From Argentina anserina (taxonomy: Eukaryota; Streptophyta; Magnoliopsida; Rosales; Rosaceae), in assembly GCF_933775445.1 (NCBI RefSeq), contig NC_065874.1:7893001-7957000 (forward strand): a stretch of 64,000 bases of DNA, written 5' to 3'. A program made the translations under genes and the position numbers. The notes beneath the pieces were generated by a model. That model was not told the DNA's origin and searched no databases. It saw only the letters and a program-made list of their open reading frames with translations. Of this stretch, positions 25,356 through 37,327 are shown in pieces (position 1 is the first letter of the stretch; each line of letters starts with the position of its first letter).

Positions 25356-26320
25356 GCCAAAAATACCAATTTGCACCTTAAACTTGGTCTTAATTATCAA
25401 TTCCCCCCCCCCGAACTTACATTTGAGTCAATTTACCTCTTAAATTTGGTAAAAATTACCGATTTACACCCTATCTATTAAATTTAATATTTTCAATCTA
25501 ATTTTAAGTCACATGTCATGCATTTAAGGGGCAGTATTGTCATTATATATTTATTTATATTTAATAATGAAATAAATTAATAAAATTACTTAAGATGAAC
25601 ACTTGCTACAATGTTTGTTTTTTCGAAACATGTTATTGATTTATATATTTATTATTTTATGTGATATTGTATTTTAAAAGATATTAGAAAAATATAAATA
25701 AATAAATACATTAAAAATTAAAAATAAATGTGTGTTCCAAGAGAATTACTATTCTACCATTGTGTGTGTCTTAGCCTTATTAGGTTTTCTGTTAGAGATA
25801 GATTCACATCTCTGTAATAAATTAAGACTCTGAATCCTACGGGATTGTGGTTATGTAATGCATATATATTGGCCTCATTATCAATCAATAAACGGTTACG
25901 TTCTGTTCTATTACGTCGTTATTATTTACGTTTTGTTCCTCCTCCAACAATGTGTACATGTAAAAATATATTTCTACACAACACATTATATTTGAATGGG
26001 TGGGTATGTTAAAAATATAATTCAAAGTAGGGTTAAGTATGTAGAAAAAAGATGTAAATAAATAATTTGATTAACAAAATAATCTTCATTTTAAAGAATA
26101 TTTTTATTTTTTTAAAGAAAATTATAAATAGAAAATGACAACATTACCCCTCATGTGCATGACATGTGACGCAAAATTGGATAGAAACAATTAAATTTAA
26201 CGGATGGGGTGCAAATCGGCAATTTTTACCAAGTTTAGGAGGTAAATTGATTCAAATACAAATTCGGGGTGCAAATTGACAATTTCAGCCAAATTTGAGG
26301 TGTATTTTGACAATTTCGCC
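25356..26320. mobile_element. Inverted-repeat DNA element interrupted by a solo LTR
   Basis: The left arm starts GCCAAAAATACCAATTTGCA and the right arm is its imperfect inverse (…CACCTCAAATTTGG / GGCGAAATTGTCAA when read on the minus strand). The arms align for about 170 bp (25356-25530 and 26145-26320), including the GTCACATGTCATGCA segment. Flanks are (TA)n tracts, so the target duplication cannot be defined. The inner part carries a 217-bp solo LTR with its own TSD. Long inverted repeats without a transposase suggest a non-autonomous Mutator-like element, by inference. Confidence 0.7.
25733..25949 (+). mobile_element. Solo LTR related to the LTRs of the 19.3-23.7 kb retroelement
   Basis: The 217-bp TGTTCCAAGAGA...CTCCAACA segment is flanked by a perfect 5-bp duplication ATGTG (25728-25732 and 25950-25954). 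Read in this orientation it matches the minus strand of the 184-185-bp LTRs (GAATTACTATTCTACC, CTGTAATAAATTAAGACTCT, CTACGGGATTGTGG). It is longer at its 3' end, including CAATAAACGGTTACGTTC. Confidence 0.85.
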
Positions 26321-26340
26321 TATATATATATATATATAAA

Positions 26341-26737
26341 TCTCTATTCAGATTGAAGTTTCACTCTGAAATTACAAAGTGAAGTTCCAATTTTAACACA
26401 CTTTTCGGTCAAATGTTTTCGCCATAATTAATTCAATATTTAGGTATACTATTCAAGATCATCTCTACACATTTTCATCTATTTCGGACATCATTAAGGT
26501 ATTGAAATTAGATTAAATCAATGAATGAATTAAAACTGTTCAACGTGAACCGTTCGTGTAAATCTTAATTTTGAAAGCTCAAACCATTGTCAAATTGGAT
26601 GAAACTTTGTAGAGATGATCTTGAATAACATACCTAAATATTGAATAGCTTATGGTGAAAACATTTGACCGAAAAGTGTGCCAAAATTGGAACTTCACTC
26701 TGTAATTTCAAAGTGAAGCTTCACTCTAGATAATGAC
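26341..26737. mobile_element. Hairpin MITE of about 0.4 kb in (TA)n context
   Basis: The left arm (TCACTCTGAAATTACAAAGT... through TTTCGGTCAAATGTTTTC and ATCATCTCTACA) is inverted on the right (TGTAGAGATGATCTTGAATA... to TTCACTCTAGA). The arms are about 140 bp with few mismatches, around a single-copy middle of roughly 110 bp. Both ends lie in TA microsatellites, so a TA target is likely but cannot be proven. Confidence 0.7.
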
Positions 26738-27149
26738 TGTATATATATATATATATAATTACTTAGTAGTATTAGACAATATTTGAATCAACTAAAAACT
26801 TACTTTATATATTTTTTATATAAATTAGGACATAAGCTCAAACCCAAAAATAAGTGGACTAAAACTGATTAAGTAATTAATGCAGTAATGTCCAAAATAT
26901 CATTATTTTCGCGAAAATTACTAGCTGCCACTCCTAGATATAATAAGTGTTACTCTCCACATTTTTTAGTTTTTTTTTTCCAGCAAATTTAAGTTTTTTT
27001 TTTTGGCAAAATTACCGGCAATTTGGAGGTGAGCCAATATATAAATTTGTTCCTTACATCATGAGCTTTCATTTAAGTACCATATTGTATATTTTTTTTA
27101 GAAATTTTAAAATTTCGAATTTTACTAACCGAAAACACAATAGGAGTTA

Positions 27150-27350
27150 GTTTTCTAATCGACAGTAGTAGGTACATTCTCAGTCGGCAGTAACAACTAG
27201 TTTCATATTCAACAATAACATGTTGCTTAATTAGATAGTAACAGTTAGGTTCATAAACGACAGTAGCAGCTAGTTAATTTCTCAGTCGATAGTAGCAGAT
27301 AACTTCTTAATCGACAGTAGCATATAGCTTTTTTATCGGCAGTATCATGT
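27150..27350. repeat. Degenerate tandem repeat with TCGACAGTAGCAG-type units
   Basis: Six or so loosely spaced units of about 30-40 bp, each with (T)CGACAGTAGCA(G)-like cores followed by TTCTTAATCG/TTCTCAGTCG. The units have diverged a good deal. Confidence 0.5.
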
Positions 27351-28316
27351 ACACATGTAGATGTGATATGTGGTAGTGAGAATGAATTTTGAATTCTATT
27401 AAATGTGATGGGCTAAAGAGGGATAAAAAAGTAAAATATCATATGACATGTGGCATCTTGTCATTATGTTGTCATTATTTGTAATTTTTTGCCCTATTTT
27501 GTTCTATCAAAATAGAAAGTGAGTTTTTTGTAAACTAAATTATTATCTGGTACTGATTAGTAGTTTGTTATAATTTATACCAATGTTACTGTTAGAATTG
27601 TGACAAATTCAACTTACAAGTTACAATCAAGTTGGTGGAATTTTTACTATAACCATTCATGTGTGCAAGTGTGGCAAACATATAAATTAAAGTTAAATTT
27701 GGGTAGGCCCAAATATAAGCAAACAGCTTGGCTGCTTATGTACTAAAACTTCCATGATGTCCTGATGGGTTTCCAAATGTCTTAGTAATTTAGTTCATCA
27801 TCCTCTAGTTTTGGGCCTTAGTCACTGTTGAACCATCTCTAAACATATTTTTTTTCTCATATGACAATGACATCATCTAATATCATTTGGCTCAAATACT
27901 GCAAATGCCAGTCAATCACTTGTGTCATTTGGTTATCATGAAATGATCTCTTAAAATGGGAAATGCCAAGGTTCAAAATATTATTTGTCTGATCTCAATT
28001 GTGTAAGGGGTCGATATTGATATATAAGTCACTCACCATTTTTTTCTACGTTATAAGACTTCAGTACCTATATAATCTATATCAAACTAAGAAACTTTGG
28101 TTATTCGATCAAAAAAAGAAAAGAAAAAAAAACTTGGAGTGCTGTTCAAATTGTTCAAAATTGTAGGTTCAACCGTCCGACGATAAAACACAAGGGTTGT
28201 TATTATAAACTCGACACATGTTCACAATTGCTTAAGGATCTAAGTTATGTGGCAGTACAACATAAAAATGATTAATCCTATTCATCTCCCTAACCAATGA
28301 AAGCCACATCTGACCA

Positions 28317-28523
28317 TTACGCAGATAGACATATGAATAGAAACAGAGAGAACTTGGCTTGAAAGATCACCCAGACCTTCCCGTCCACATCCCCAATCCG
28401 CCGCTCAACCTCATTATTCCCTCTCGATGCCGACCCTCCACCACCACCACCCATTGCCGCCCACTTGCTCATTTCTCTTTGCCCTAATTCCAATGAGGCC
28501 CCATATTCCACTATCCTCGTCAA
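28317..28523 (-). CDS. Unrecognised 68-codon frame, possible orphan first exon
   Basis: The product begins MTRIVEYGASLELGQREMSK and has a glycine run and an acidic segment NNEVERRIGDVDGK. It is more protein-like in composition than neighbouring frames, and an AAG|GT donor-like site follows DGK. No following exon was found toward lower coordinates. It may be the remnant of a duplicated gene or chance. Confidence 0.2.
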   Translation of the reverse strand: MTRIVEYGASLELGQREMSKWAAMGGGGGGSASRGNNEVERRIGDVDGKVWVIFQAKFSLFLFICLSA

Positions 28524-29641
28524 AGTCGAACAGATTAAACTCCTTAATCAGTGTTGTATAACCTCGTTAATTAGTAGAGTATTATGTACTTGGGGATTGT
28601 GTTTCATTGTTTTGACCGAAATCGGAATCAAACATGAGAGGAAGATCTGAAGAACTAAAGTACCAAATAAGTAGGCGTGGCTGATCTCTTGGATTTGATC
28701 AGAGACTCGGAGTAATTAATTATGCAGACAAGATTTGGTAGATTTGTCTTATGTTGTAGTGGGTGCATAGCCTGCAGTCATTATACTCGACTTGACTATA
28801 ATAACCTTGCCTAATTTATTTTCATCTGCACAAAATCGTAGAACTTATAATTAATTTCCAGGATACTGTCTCTATGACTTTATGTTTCCCTGTTCCGAGA
28901 GACCTATTCGTCTTTTGTCATCTTGATCTCAAAACACATGATGATATATACCTTCGTTATAATTGACAGTATGGTTTCACTTGACTCGAAATATTAGTAA
29001 TTACTACCTAGTAATGGCGGAATTGTGGAAGTAAAATGAAGTTAAATACTTAAATCCAAGCTTTTGTGTGCATATTGTTGCAATAGAGACGGTCAACAAT
29101 TCATGAGTAGTTTCGCCTGTTATGAGTTATTCGAAGTTACGGATGTGGAAAATGCTTTATAATTTTATACTCATGGACTACTTTGAATTATTATGATGTT
29201 TCTAACGAATTATTGAGTTTGAGAGTAAATTTCTTTCAAAATGGCATTACGGACTTTTACTATTGGATTCATTGGAATCATGCATGTAAAAAGAGGCAAT
29301 TGGGGTGGCTACGTTGAGCTGCTCAAGAGAATAATAGACATAAAAAGAAAGAAAGAAAAAAACGACAAGAGAGAGAGAGAGAAAGACTTAAGGAGAGCAG
29401 AATAAAGTAATAGACAGGCCAACATGCGAATGTGTTTAAATTCATAATACCATTCTCCGCCGTTGGACAGATAAGCTGTCCCTTTTGTCTCATTTCATAT
29501 CTCTCACACAATCCTAGCCTTCGAATCTCTCACGTACTCTCCCTACTCTCTCTTAAAAACCCTTAAACCTCATCATAAACACAACTCACTCGATCTTTCT
29601 TCTTCACCAACTTTCCGGCAATCTTTCCCGAAACCAGCAGG

Positions 29642-31953
29642 ATGATGGGTTCGAAGGGGAGGAAGAAGCAGATGTGGTCTCCGCAGCCATTGACGCCACT
29701 CATGGAAGGTCCGGACCCAGAGATTCAAGAAGAAGGAGGTAAGAAGGAGAGCTCCTGGGAAGCCATACGTGAATGGTTCAGAGCACAAAAGGGTGGTCTT
29801 CCTCAAGGAAGTAACTTATCAACTTCAGCTTATGGAAGTAATGGTGGTACTATTCCGGCAAAGAGACAAGATTTGAGGCTCTTGCTTGGGGTTCTGGGAT
29901 GTCCTCTAGCACCAATTCCTCAAGCTGGTGATCCTGTTGATCATCCCATGCCACACATCAAAGACATTCCATTTGTAAGAGCTAGCATCAAACATCTTGA
30001 ACTAATTGAATCTTGCTCTCTCTTTCTGTTACTAACGAATGATAATGGTGATTCAGGAAACATCGACTGCGCACTACATTATACAACAGTATCTGGCAGC
30101 AAGCGGTTGCTCGAAGCAGCAGAAGTGCAACAAGAACATGTACGCGAGTGGGATGGTGAAGATGGTTTGCTGCGAGACTGAAGTGTCCGCAGGTAGAAAT
30201 GTGAAGACTTTAGGAACACGAAGTGGGGAAAGTGGGTGCTTTGTTCTTTGGCAAATGTTGCCCGGAATGTGGTCTCTGGAGTTGGTAGTCGGCGGCAACA
30301 AGGTGGTGGCCGGAAGTGATGGAAAGACTGTTTGGAGGCACACCCCTTGGCTCGGTACTCATGCTGCCAAAGGCCCTCAACGCCCATTACGCCGTATCAT
30401 CCAGGTAAGATCAGAAATCCAAACCTGTTCATTCTACATGTAACATTGACAACCGATCACTTTCATCTATTAACATAACAAGTCTATGAAAGTCATATTT
30501 GACATCGAACATGGTTTGAAGACATTCATGGATTCTATGTTTTTGGATTGCATATACCAATCTGAGGTTTAAGAACGGTAGTGTTCAATTATTCGAAAGA
30601 GTTAGCCTTTAGGACTTGGCTCATTTCTTTACCGAACAAAGATAGTGATTTGAGGAGGGAAGAAGATCACAATCCCAATAAAAATGGTATGAGGCTGACA
30701 ATAATGGAGAAACTGTCCCATGCTTTACCCTACAAGTCTTTTCTTTTCTTTGAACACCTCAAACTCTCAGAGGGTTAAGAATGGCATGTGATTGCAGGTT
30801 TCTTGCGTCATCCATGGTCATATGTGTACATGGTCTTGGGATTACCATAATCTCTGAACTAAAGTGGCTTCTCTCTCTCTCTCTCTCTCTATTTATTTCT
30901 TTGCTTTTGCTTTTTCTTTATTTTCACTTTAGTGAATGAATGCTTCTGGATCTAGTGCATTATGCCTCCTTTACCCTTTCTTTTTCTTCTTCTTTCTCTT
31001 TCTTCTTTCGGGTATATTTTCTTTTTGATCACAATTTTATCTACACTAGCTAGTAGTTACTATTGATTCTAGCTATAATGCCCCAGAAAGCTTACTCACA
31101 CGTGAGTGCACAATTGAACGTTTTGCTTTGCTTCGTTTTCATTATTTTTAAATTAAGAATAACAAATTTTTATGTCGACGAGTCGAACTCATAAACTCAC
31201 ACTTATAATAAGATATTTCTTTCACTAGACTGAATGATAGCGGGTGATTATGATTTCATTTTGATTAGAGAAATACACCGAAATTCTTGAGTTGATTTAG
31301 TTTGTAATTTGGCTTAAAATGTGCATGAAATAGTTAAATCAGCTAATTTTATCAGGGTAAATTAGCTTAATGTTTATGGCTTAACCTGCAATATGTAGAT
31401 TTTTAAATTTGATTAGATTAATAGATATTTTGATTGTGTTTTGCTGCAGGGTTTAGACCCAAAGAGCACAGCAAGCTTGTTTTCCAAGGCACAATGCTTG
31501 GGGGAGAAGAGGATCGGCGACGATGATTGCTTTGTGCTAAAAGTCTCAGCAGATCGCGAGGCTGTGATGGAACGAAGCGAAGGCCCTGCAGAGGTAATTA
31601 GGCATGCATTGTACGGCTACTTTTGCCAGAAGAGTGGACTCCTCATCTACTTAGAGGACTCGCACCTTACTAGGGTCGAAACCCCAGAAAACGAAACGGT
31701 GTATTGGGAGACCACTATAGGAAGCAGCATTGCGGATTACAGAGATGTGGATGGTGTGATGATCGCTCATCAAGGCCGTTCCATCGCCACCGTTTTCCGG
31801 TGTGGGGAGCTTTCGATGGAGTACACCAGGACTAGAATGGAAGAGGTTTGGAACATTGATGATGTTGTGTTCAATGTGCCGGGGCTTTCCATGGACTATT
31901 TCATTGCTCCTGCTGATATATATGATAGTAGTAGTGCTGTACAATCACCTTGA
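29642..31953 (+). CDS. DUF620 family protein (plant-specific, unknown function)
   Basis: Three exons (29642-29974, 30057-30404, 31450-31953), all in phase 0 with GT-AG introns, encode 394 residues. The protein matches the plant DUF620 family, which is described as lipase-like or of unknown role; no catalytic motif is evident to me. An N-terminal region (GSKGRKKQMWSPQPLTPLME) precedes a short leucine-rich segment. The core has conserved blocks such as HYIIQQYLAASG, GCFVLWQMLPGMWSLELVVG, KTVWRHTPWLG, GPQRPLRRIIQGLDP and GEKRIGDDDCFVLKV. The C-terminal block is YWETTIGSSIADYRDVDGVM, with NVPGLSMDYFIAPADI near the end. There is no signal peptide or membrane helix. ATG29645 is an alternative start one codon later. 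The length is slightly below the usual 400-480. Confidence 0.9.
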
Positions 31954-33590
31954 TTAACTCTAACGAACCGGACTTATTAGGATGCTAGCTTGTTTCTAAC
32001 TACAAAAATATTGGCGGGTACACGAGTGTTTTTTTTTTCTGGTTTTAATTTCCTCCTATCTTCAAGTGTATTATGTAACATGTAGCTTTTCTGTTTTGTA
32101 ATAATATGATATGAAGTCACTGAACTTAAAATAACGTGCTCAACCGCATGCATGGGATGAAATAAGAGGGATCATGGTTTATTCTAGTCGATCAACTGCA
32201 CCGTTTTGACTATATATATCTGATTTTTATTACATTTAACCTGTCTGTAAGTTGCCTACATGCATGCAACAAACTATTTGCGGAAGATTTACTAACTAAT
32301 TAGATAACCTCAAAAAAAAAAAAAGATAACCTCAAGATTGAAAAGTAGGACTGCCCGCTCCCTCCATATATTCCTCAAAGCTTTGAGATTGCCACTATAA
32401 GACATGGTGGAATTAGATTATTTGAAGATGCATAATAGATGTAAATGATTCCAAATCCTTATTCTTATGATCATTGATATTTGAAAACCAATATGTACAA
32501 AGTTGCAAACACACCATCTTATTTTCACGTCCGAATGATGGTTATGTATGAATATGGTAGGGCATTTCATATGTGGATTCATGTGGCCCAAATAGATTGT
32601 TACTGGGCCTACCCTCCAGACACCTGTCCATATCTCTGGCCTTTGTCATGAACAAGTGAACAACGACAAATAAATTCAGACTATTTCCTTTCCCTCCACT
32701 CCTCCAGACTCCAGACTATAGATCGAATCCCCTTTAATTCAGTATTATTTATCGTTCCAACCAGAAATGATATGATCTTTCTGTAAGCTTTGTTTTCGTC
32801 GTAGAGATAAATAAGACCCGAATCGAAATCTTAATCTGTAGGAGGCCGGCCATCCAATTCACAGCAGCCTATAACTGCTGCATTAACACCTTGACACCAA
32901 GGTGAGCCAATATATATTTCTTGGTCGTCAGCGTTGATGCAGCAAATTCTATTTAGACACTTTCGATCTGTTTGGCGAGTTTGGGCAAAAAAACCATCTT
33001 CCTACAAATTAACCTATTTTTACCCAGTACATATGAACATGCACCTCCTTACATCTTGCGTCCAACAAAGTCTTATTTGTAGACATGTTTTGTGCGGGAG
33101 ATTCAAGATTAAGTATATTTACGAAGTATAGTATGTGCCATTGTGCCAATCCCATATACTAATTGCATATACACGCTATAGCTAGTTACTTTCATAGTAA
33201 AATCAAAGTTCAAAGGCACTGATCTATCTTTTTTATATATATTTATTTAACAAAGGAGAAGGCAAAAAATATGATCTCCTGTGTCCGATAAACTCTAACA
33301 AAGAGGATAAACAAAAGCTCAATCCGACATGTGTACACCCATACATGCAAAATCATAGATATAAAAACTTCTAGCAAATAGCAAACACTCAGCCAATAAA
33401 CCTTTAATCAAATGACGGGATGAAGCTTGTAGCATTGGCAGACAGTTGTGAGATACAAAGAATAGAGAAAATAGACATCTTGTGATGCTTCTTGTAATGA
33501 TGAAAAGAATGCAGAGCAGACTCTCTGAACAATTCTAAAAGATGACGTTGGGATTCTAACACATTAAAAATATTACATTCGAAACGCACT
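31954..33590. other. Intergenic DNA downstream of the DUF620 gene
   Basis: The first few hundred bases should be the 3' untranslated region and terminator (an AATAATATGATATGAAG stretch near 32100). Beyond that only short frames occur and nothing is recognised. Confidence 0.5.
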
Positions 33591-33599
33591 AGATTCTTA

Positions 33600-34130
33600 G
33601 TGATCCAAATAAACCAAATTAGATTACAGGAGACCAGAAACTAAAGTTGGCGTTTAGGTTTTGGGAATGTTGAAACATCAACACCATTAAACACTTCATC
33701 AAGGGTACCCCAAGGCGAGAATGAATGAGAAAATAGAAGGCAAACTCATTTCCATAAAGCCACAATTTCATAGTAATGCAAAAGAAGATGTGTACTCGAT
33801 TCCGCATGACTTCAACAAAAGGAGCAACGAGATGAAAGTGAAAAACCTCACCGTTGTAAAGCATCATCAGTTAGTAAACACCTATGAAGAGCCTTCCAAA
33901 CAACAAGAGTTTTACAGGGTTAAATTGCTTTACTCCAGATCACTTTACCCCAATCTTTATGCTCTCCATGATTTGAGAAGAAAACAAAAGTTTCTTTTGC
34001 CATCAGAATTCTTGAGGAGGAGTGCGGCCATAAAAGAGAGTCAGATGTGTCTGCATCAGGCAGAGCAATGCGCTCAATTTTTTCTGCTGCTTGAGGGAAT
34101 AAAGAAATAAAATCTGCTAGGAGAACCCAA
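33600..34130 (-). pseudogene. Decayed LINE reverse-transcriptase C-terminal fragment (zf-RVT region)
   Basis: Read on the minus strand, the sequence gives pieces resembling the zinc-binding C-terminal region of plant LINE polymerases. They are a WGKVIWSKAIQPCKTLVVWK segment, then ALHRCLLTDDALQR, then SSRCSFC and SHAESSTHLLL, and finally WGTLDEVFNGVDVSTFP. The Cys-x2-Cys...His pattern and the trailing Trp are family hallmarks. Stops interrupt the frame, and no upstream reverse transcriptase or endonuclease domain is present nearby. It is a truncated relic. Confidence 0.6.
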
Positions 34131-34149
34131 TGAGAATCAACAATAACAG

Positions 34150-34462
34150 CATCATGCTAAAAAAATATCATTTTACCATCACCAACACTCTAATGCAAAG
34201 AATTTAAAAACATTGTCCACCAAAGGTGCCTCTAGTTCTGTCTCCGTATTCCTTCTCAAATAAAGTTCGAAAAGGAAAGAACACACAGACCCGCATATAC
34301 GTATGTCTTTCACTGGGTGCATTCCTCTTCTAGTTTCATGGGAGAAACAAACATTTCTTCAGATGATCTGACATATAACGATGAGATCGAGAGGTCATTA
34401 ATTCTCTTCAGCTGTATAATTTTTGATATATTGTACGTAATTGTTTAAAACAAGTTCAAGTT

Positions 34463-34513
<51 letters not shown>

Positions 34514-36385
34514 CGGGGGGGGGGGGGGGGGGGGGGGACAAAAGAAGCTTCGGGAGTAAGAATCTGCAGCAGGAAAATCTTTACTACAAAGACCCAAAGT
34601 TTGCAAATGAAAGTACAGAATCCAAAGTATGACTGCAAATGATGATTTGCATTTTCATAGAAGGAAGTGCCTTCCTCGGATATAACAACTTCCTAATCAG
34701 ATGGAAACCATTTCATAATCATCACTGAGTGATCATGATTCTAAAACAGTCTCATGCAAAGTACTCTATAACAAGAATTTAAACAAGCTAAACGAGCCAT
34801 GCATCATCATCGTCATCAGCTTTTGATGCAAGAGAGGTAGGAGTATACCCTGATCTCTTTAACTTTGAGGACATAAAGATAGAAGCTTCCTCGATATGTG
34901 CACGCGTGGGAGTGCGTTGTATTCTTCCTTCCCTTTAGGCTTTATTATCTTTTCTCTCTTTAATTTCGGGCTATCTAAGACTATATCTCTATCTATTTTT
35001 CTCTCGAGTAGTACTGTCTCGCTGTGGAGATAGAGAGTAGCTGGGGGAAGATTTCCTGTCCAACTTGCAGTGTTCTCTGCAACCAATAAAGGTTGTAGTG
35101 GCACCGCTTTCTTTTCCAGTGCTACTTCAAAAAATTTAAAAGAAACTTCAATCTCTCTCGATCTGCATATATGCATCTACCCTTGTGCTGCTGCCGAGGT
35201 TACCAGTCTAGATAGAGTACGTTGGACCTGAGTAATTGTTAGAGTTGGATCGGACCTGCCTTGGTTCATTTTTTTTTAATTAATTGAGATCACACGGTTT
35301 CCTCAAAGATTTTCGAGACGTACTAGTCAATACCGAGAGCCTAGCAACCAAGAATAAATTGAAATTTCAATAGCGACGGAGGGTTTCGAGTTTGAATATA
35401 GAGATTTAATACCTAAGTTCTTACAAATTCAACCACCCACAGTGTTTTTTAATATAAATTTTTAAAATCTTTTTACATAAATATAACAAGATATGAAACT
35501 CGAGTATCTGAATTAACAGTACATTAGGAAATTTTTTGGATCCGAATCAAGTATATAGTTCACCATTTACCAAAGTGGTAGTGCTAAATTAAACATATAC
35601 ATGACATGCGAAGGGGATGAGGTCATGTAGCTTTGTGGAGTAAAGAAACAATATTGACAGGGACACTTGTTGTTCTCTTTGTTTGACACCCAAGGAAAAA
35701 GAGCAGCAAAGATAGCTCGATACGGTTGGTCGGCTTCTCTTGTAGGAATTTATATTCCCTTATCGCGAAAAAGAGTTAGCTTATGCTCGGTAATCACTTT
35801 CTAGCTAGATCGTTGTGCCAAATGACTATAGTTCATTTTCTTTAATACATGTTCTCTGTACGTATTGTCCTCATAAGACATCCATGATCTTTTTACTTTG
35901 TCGGGGAATTGATACAAACTTACAATTAGACAGGTATTCTTCTGATAATCCCAATGGTTTTGTCTTCAATAACTAACTTGGAGCAACTGACTTTAGAAGC
36001 ACCAGTAGTTTCAGATGGTTGTTTGATGATTTAACTCTTTAAATTGATAAAAAGAGACAATTCACTGTAATAATAATCGACTTATCGAGAAGGATATATG
36101 CAGTAATGCCTGCAGCACATATATTAACACAAATTTACAAGATTGCAAGAGAATTAAGAACATCTCCCATGCATGCACGCTAGTTTGTAATTTGTTACTT
36201 CATTTTATTCAAATGGTGTTGAAATTCTTATACAAAAGGTGACCTTTTGTAGTCTTATTTTGTTAACCGTATCAGTGATCAAGTGTTCGTACTTATTAAA
36301 ACAGTGTATTTGAGTTCCAATTCGCAGGTAACATGATGATAATGTTTTACGTAAGAACGAGCATTAAATGAGTAGTTGAATCAAC
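34150..36385. other. Intergenic DNA, no gene seen
   Basis: Contains a (GA)n plus poly-G tract (34467-34538) and otherwise only short frames. The 105-codon minus-strand frame at 34859-35176 shows no family features. Confidence 0.5.
34467..34538 (+). repeat. (GA)n microsatellite joined to a run of 23 G
   Basis: About 20 GA units are followed by GGAGC and then 23 consecutive G bases. The complement is a polypyrimidine tract. Such a G run can form intramolecular quadruplexes and is prone to length error in sequencing. Confidence 0.9.
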
Positions 36386-36390
36386 AAATG

Positions 36391-37322
36391 TGCAATAACC
36401 CGATTTTTAGGGTTTAAATTGTATGAATTCTTATAAATTATTAAATTTGGAAAATTTAATGAATCGCATTTTTTCACTTCATGACGATGTCTAATCGAAA
36501 ACGGAATCGTCTTCGGAAATTTAAATTGGAAAAACATTACGTTTCCGCGACGCGGGAGTCGATTTGTACTCCGTCGCTCGTTTCCGAAAACTTCATTCAC
36601 GAAAGTTTTATAGCTCGTCGATGCGAATTTGTGGACACGTCAACGTTCTAATCGGACGTCGTATGTGAAAGTTATTAGCGACGAAAGTTAGTTTCTGATT
36701 TTGGAAAAAGTATAAAAGGAAATTTTTGAAAACTAGGGTTTCCAAAAACCCTCATTTCTCTCTCCCTCTCACCCCGCAGCTATCACTCTCTCTCTTTCTC
36801 TCTCTCCCCGACCCTTTCTCCTTCTCAAATCGCCTCCGGCGATCTCCACGACTTCGGCCTCTATGGCCCTCACAGCCTGCCTCAAAGGCACCGCACGATC
36901 TCCAACTGCCACCCTTAGACGAATCACGCCGCAATGAAGCTCGATCGACAACTGGAAGCTCCTGCGCTTTGCCGCCGTCCAAGCTCCGCCTCCGGCAATG
37001 CAAGCACTCGGCAATAGTCGCTCTCCACCGCTCCTCACCCCCCGGTGCTTTCTATGGATTAGCAGAATTGAAAGACTACTCTGAAGATTTCGAAGTTTCT
37101 TTATTTCATTTTGTGGTGAGGATTGAGCGGATTTTACATTTCCATTTGATATAATGCTTGAATTATAAATCGGTTTTGTAATAATCAATTCGACTGAGAT
37201 GTACTATAAACTCAGTAACGATACACTGTGATTATAAGATGATTTCGATTTATTGTGATTGTTTTAGAGTTTTTTATGGTTTCGATTTTAAGTTTAACAC
37301 TTGAAATTTCGGGGTCGTGACA
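36391..37322 (+). mobile_element. Solo-LTR-like element, copy 2 (short form, 932 bp)
   Basis: It begins TGCAATAACCCG and ends GGGGTCGTGACA, with a perfect 5-bp duplication AAATG on both sides (36386-36390 and 37323-37327). The first 330 bases align with copies 1 and 3, including GAGCTCGTCGAT-like and CGGACGTCGTATGTGAAAGT segments. A TATAAAAGG box lies at 36711-36719, 320 bases from the left end. A CT-rich leader follows, then the shared tail ending CTTGAAATTTCGGGGTCG. Compared with the other copies, the middle 1.3-2.2 kb is absent. Confidence 0.85.
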
Positions 37323-37327
37323 AAATG

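Larger units (their letters stand above)
26740..29641. other. Intergenic DNA upstream of the DUF620 gene
   Basis: AT-rich, with a degenerate repeat at 27150-27350 and a 68-codon frame at 28317-28523 (minus) that I cannot assign. The last few hundred bases should hold the promoter and leader of the DUF620 gene. A GA-rich stretch lies at about 29338-29400. Confidence 0.5.

Noticed and set aside
34441..34632. 63-codon Arg-Glu/Gly frame over the GA/G tract
   Set aside because: It is only the microsatellite and homopolymer read as codons.
36726..37154. 142-codon frame in solo-LTR copy 2
   Set aside because: It starts just past the LTR TATA box and covers CT-rich leader; copies 1 and 3 do not preserve it.
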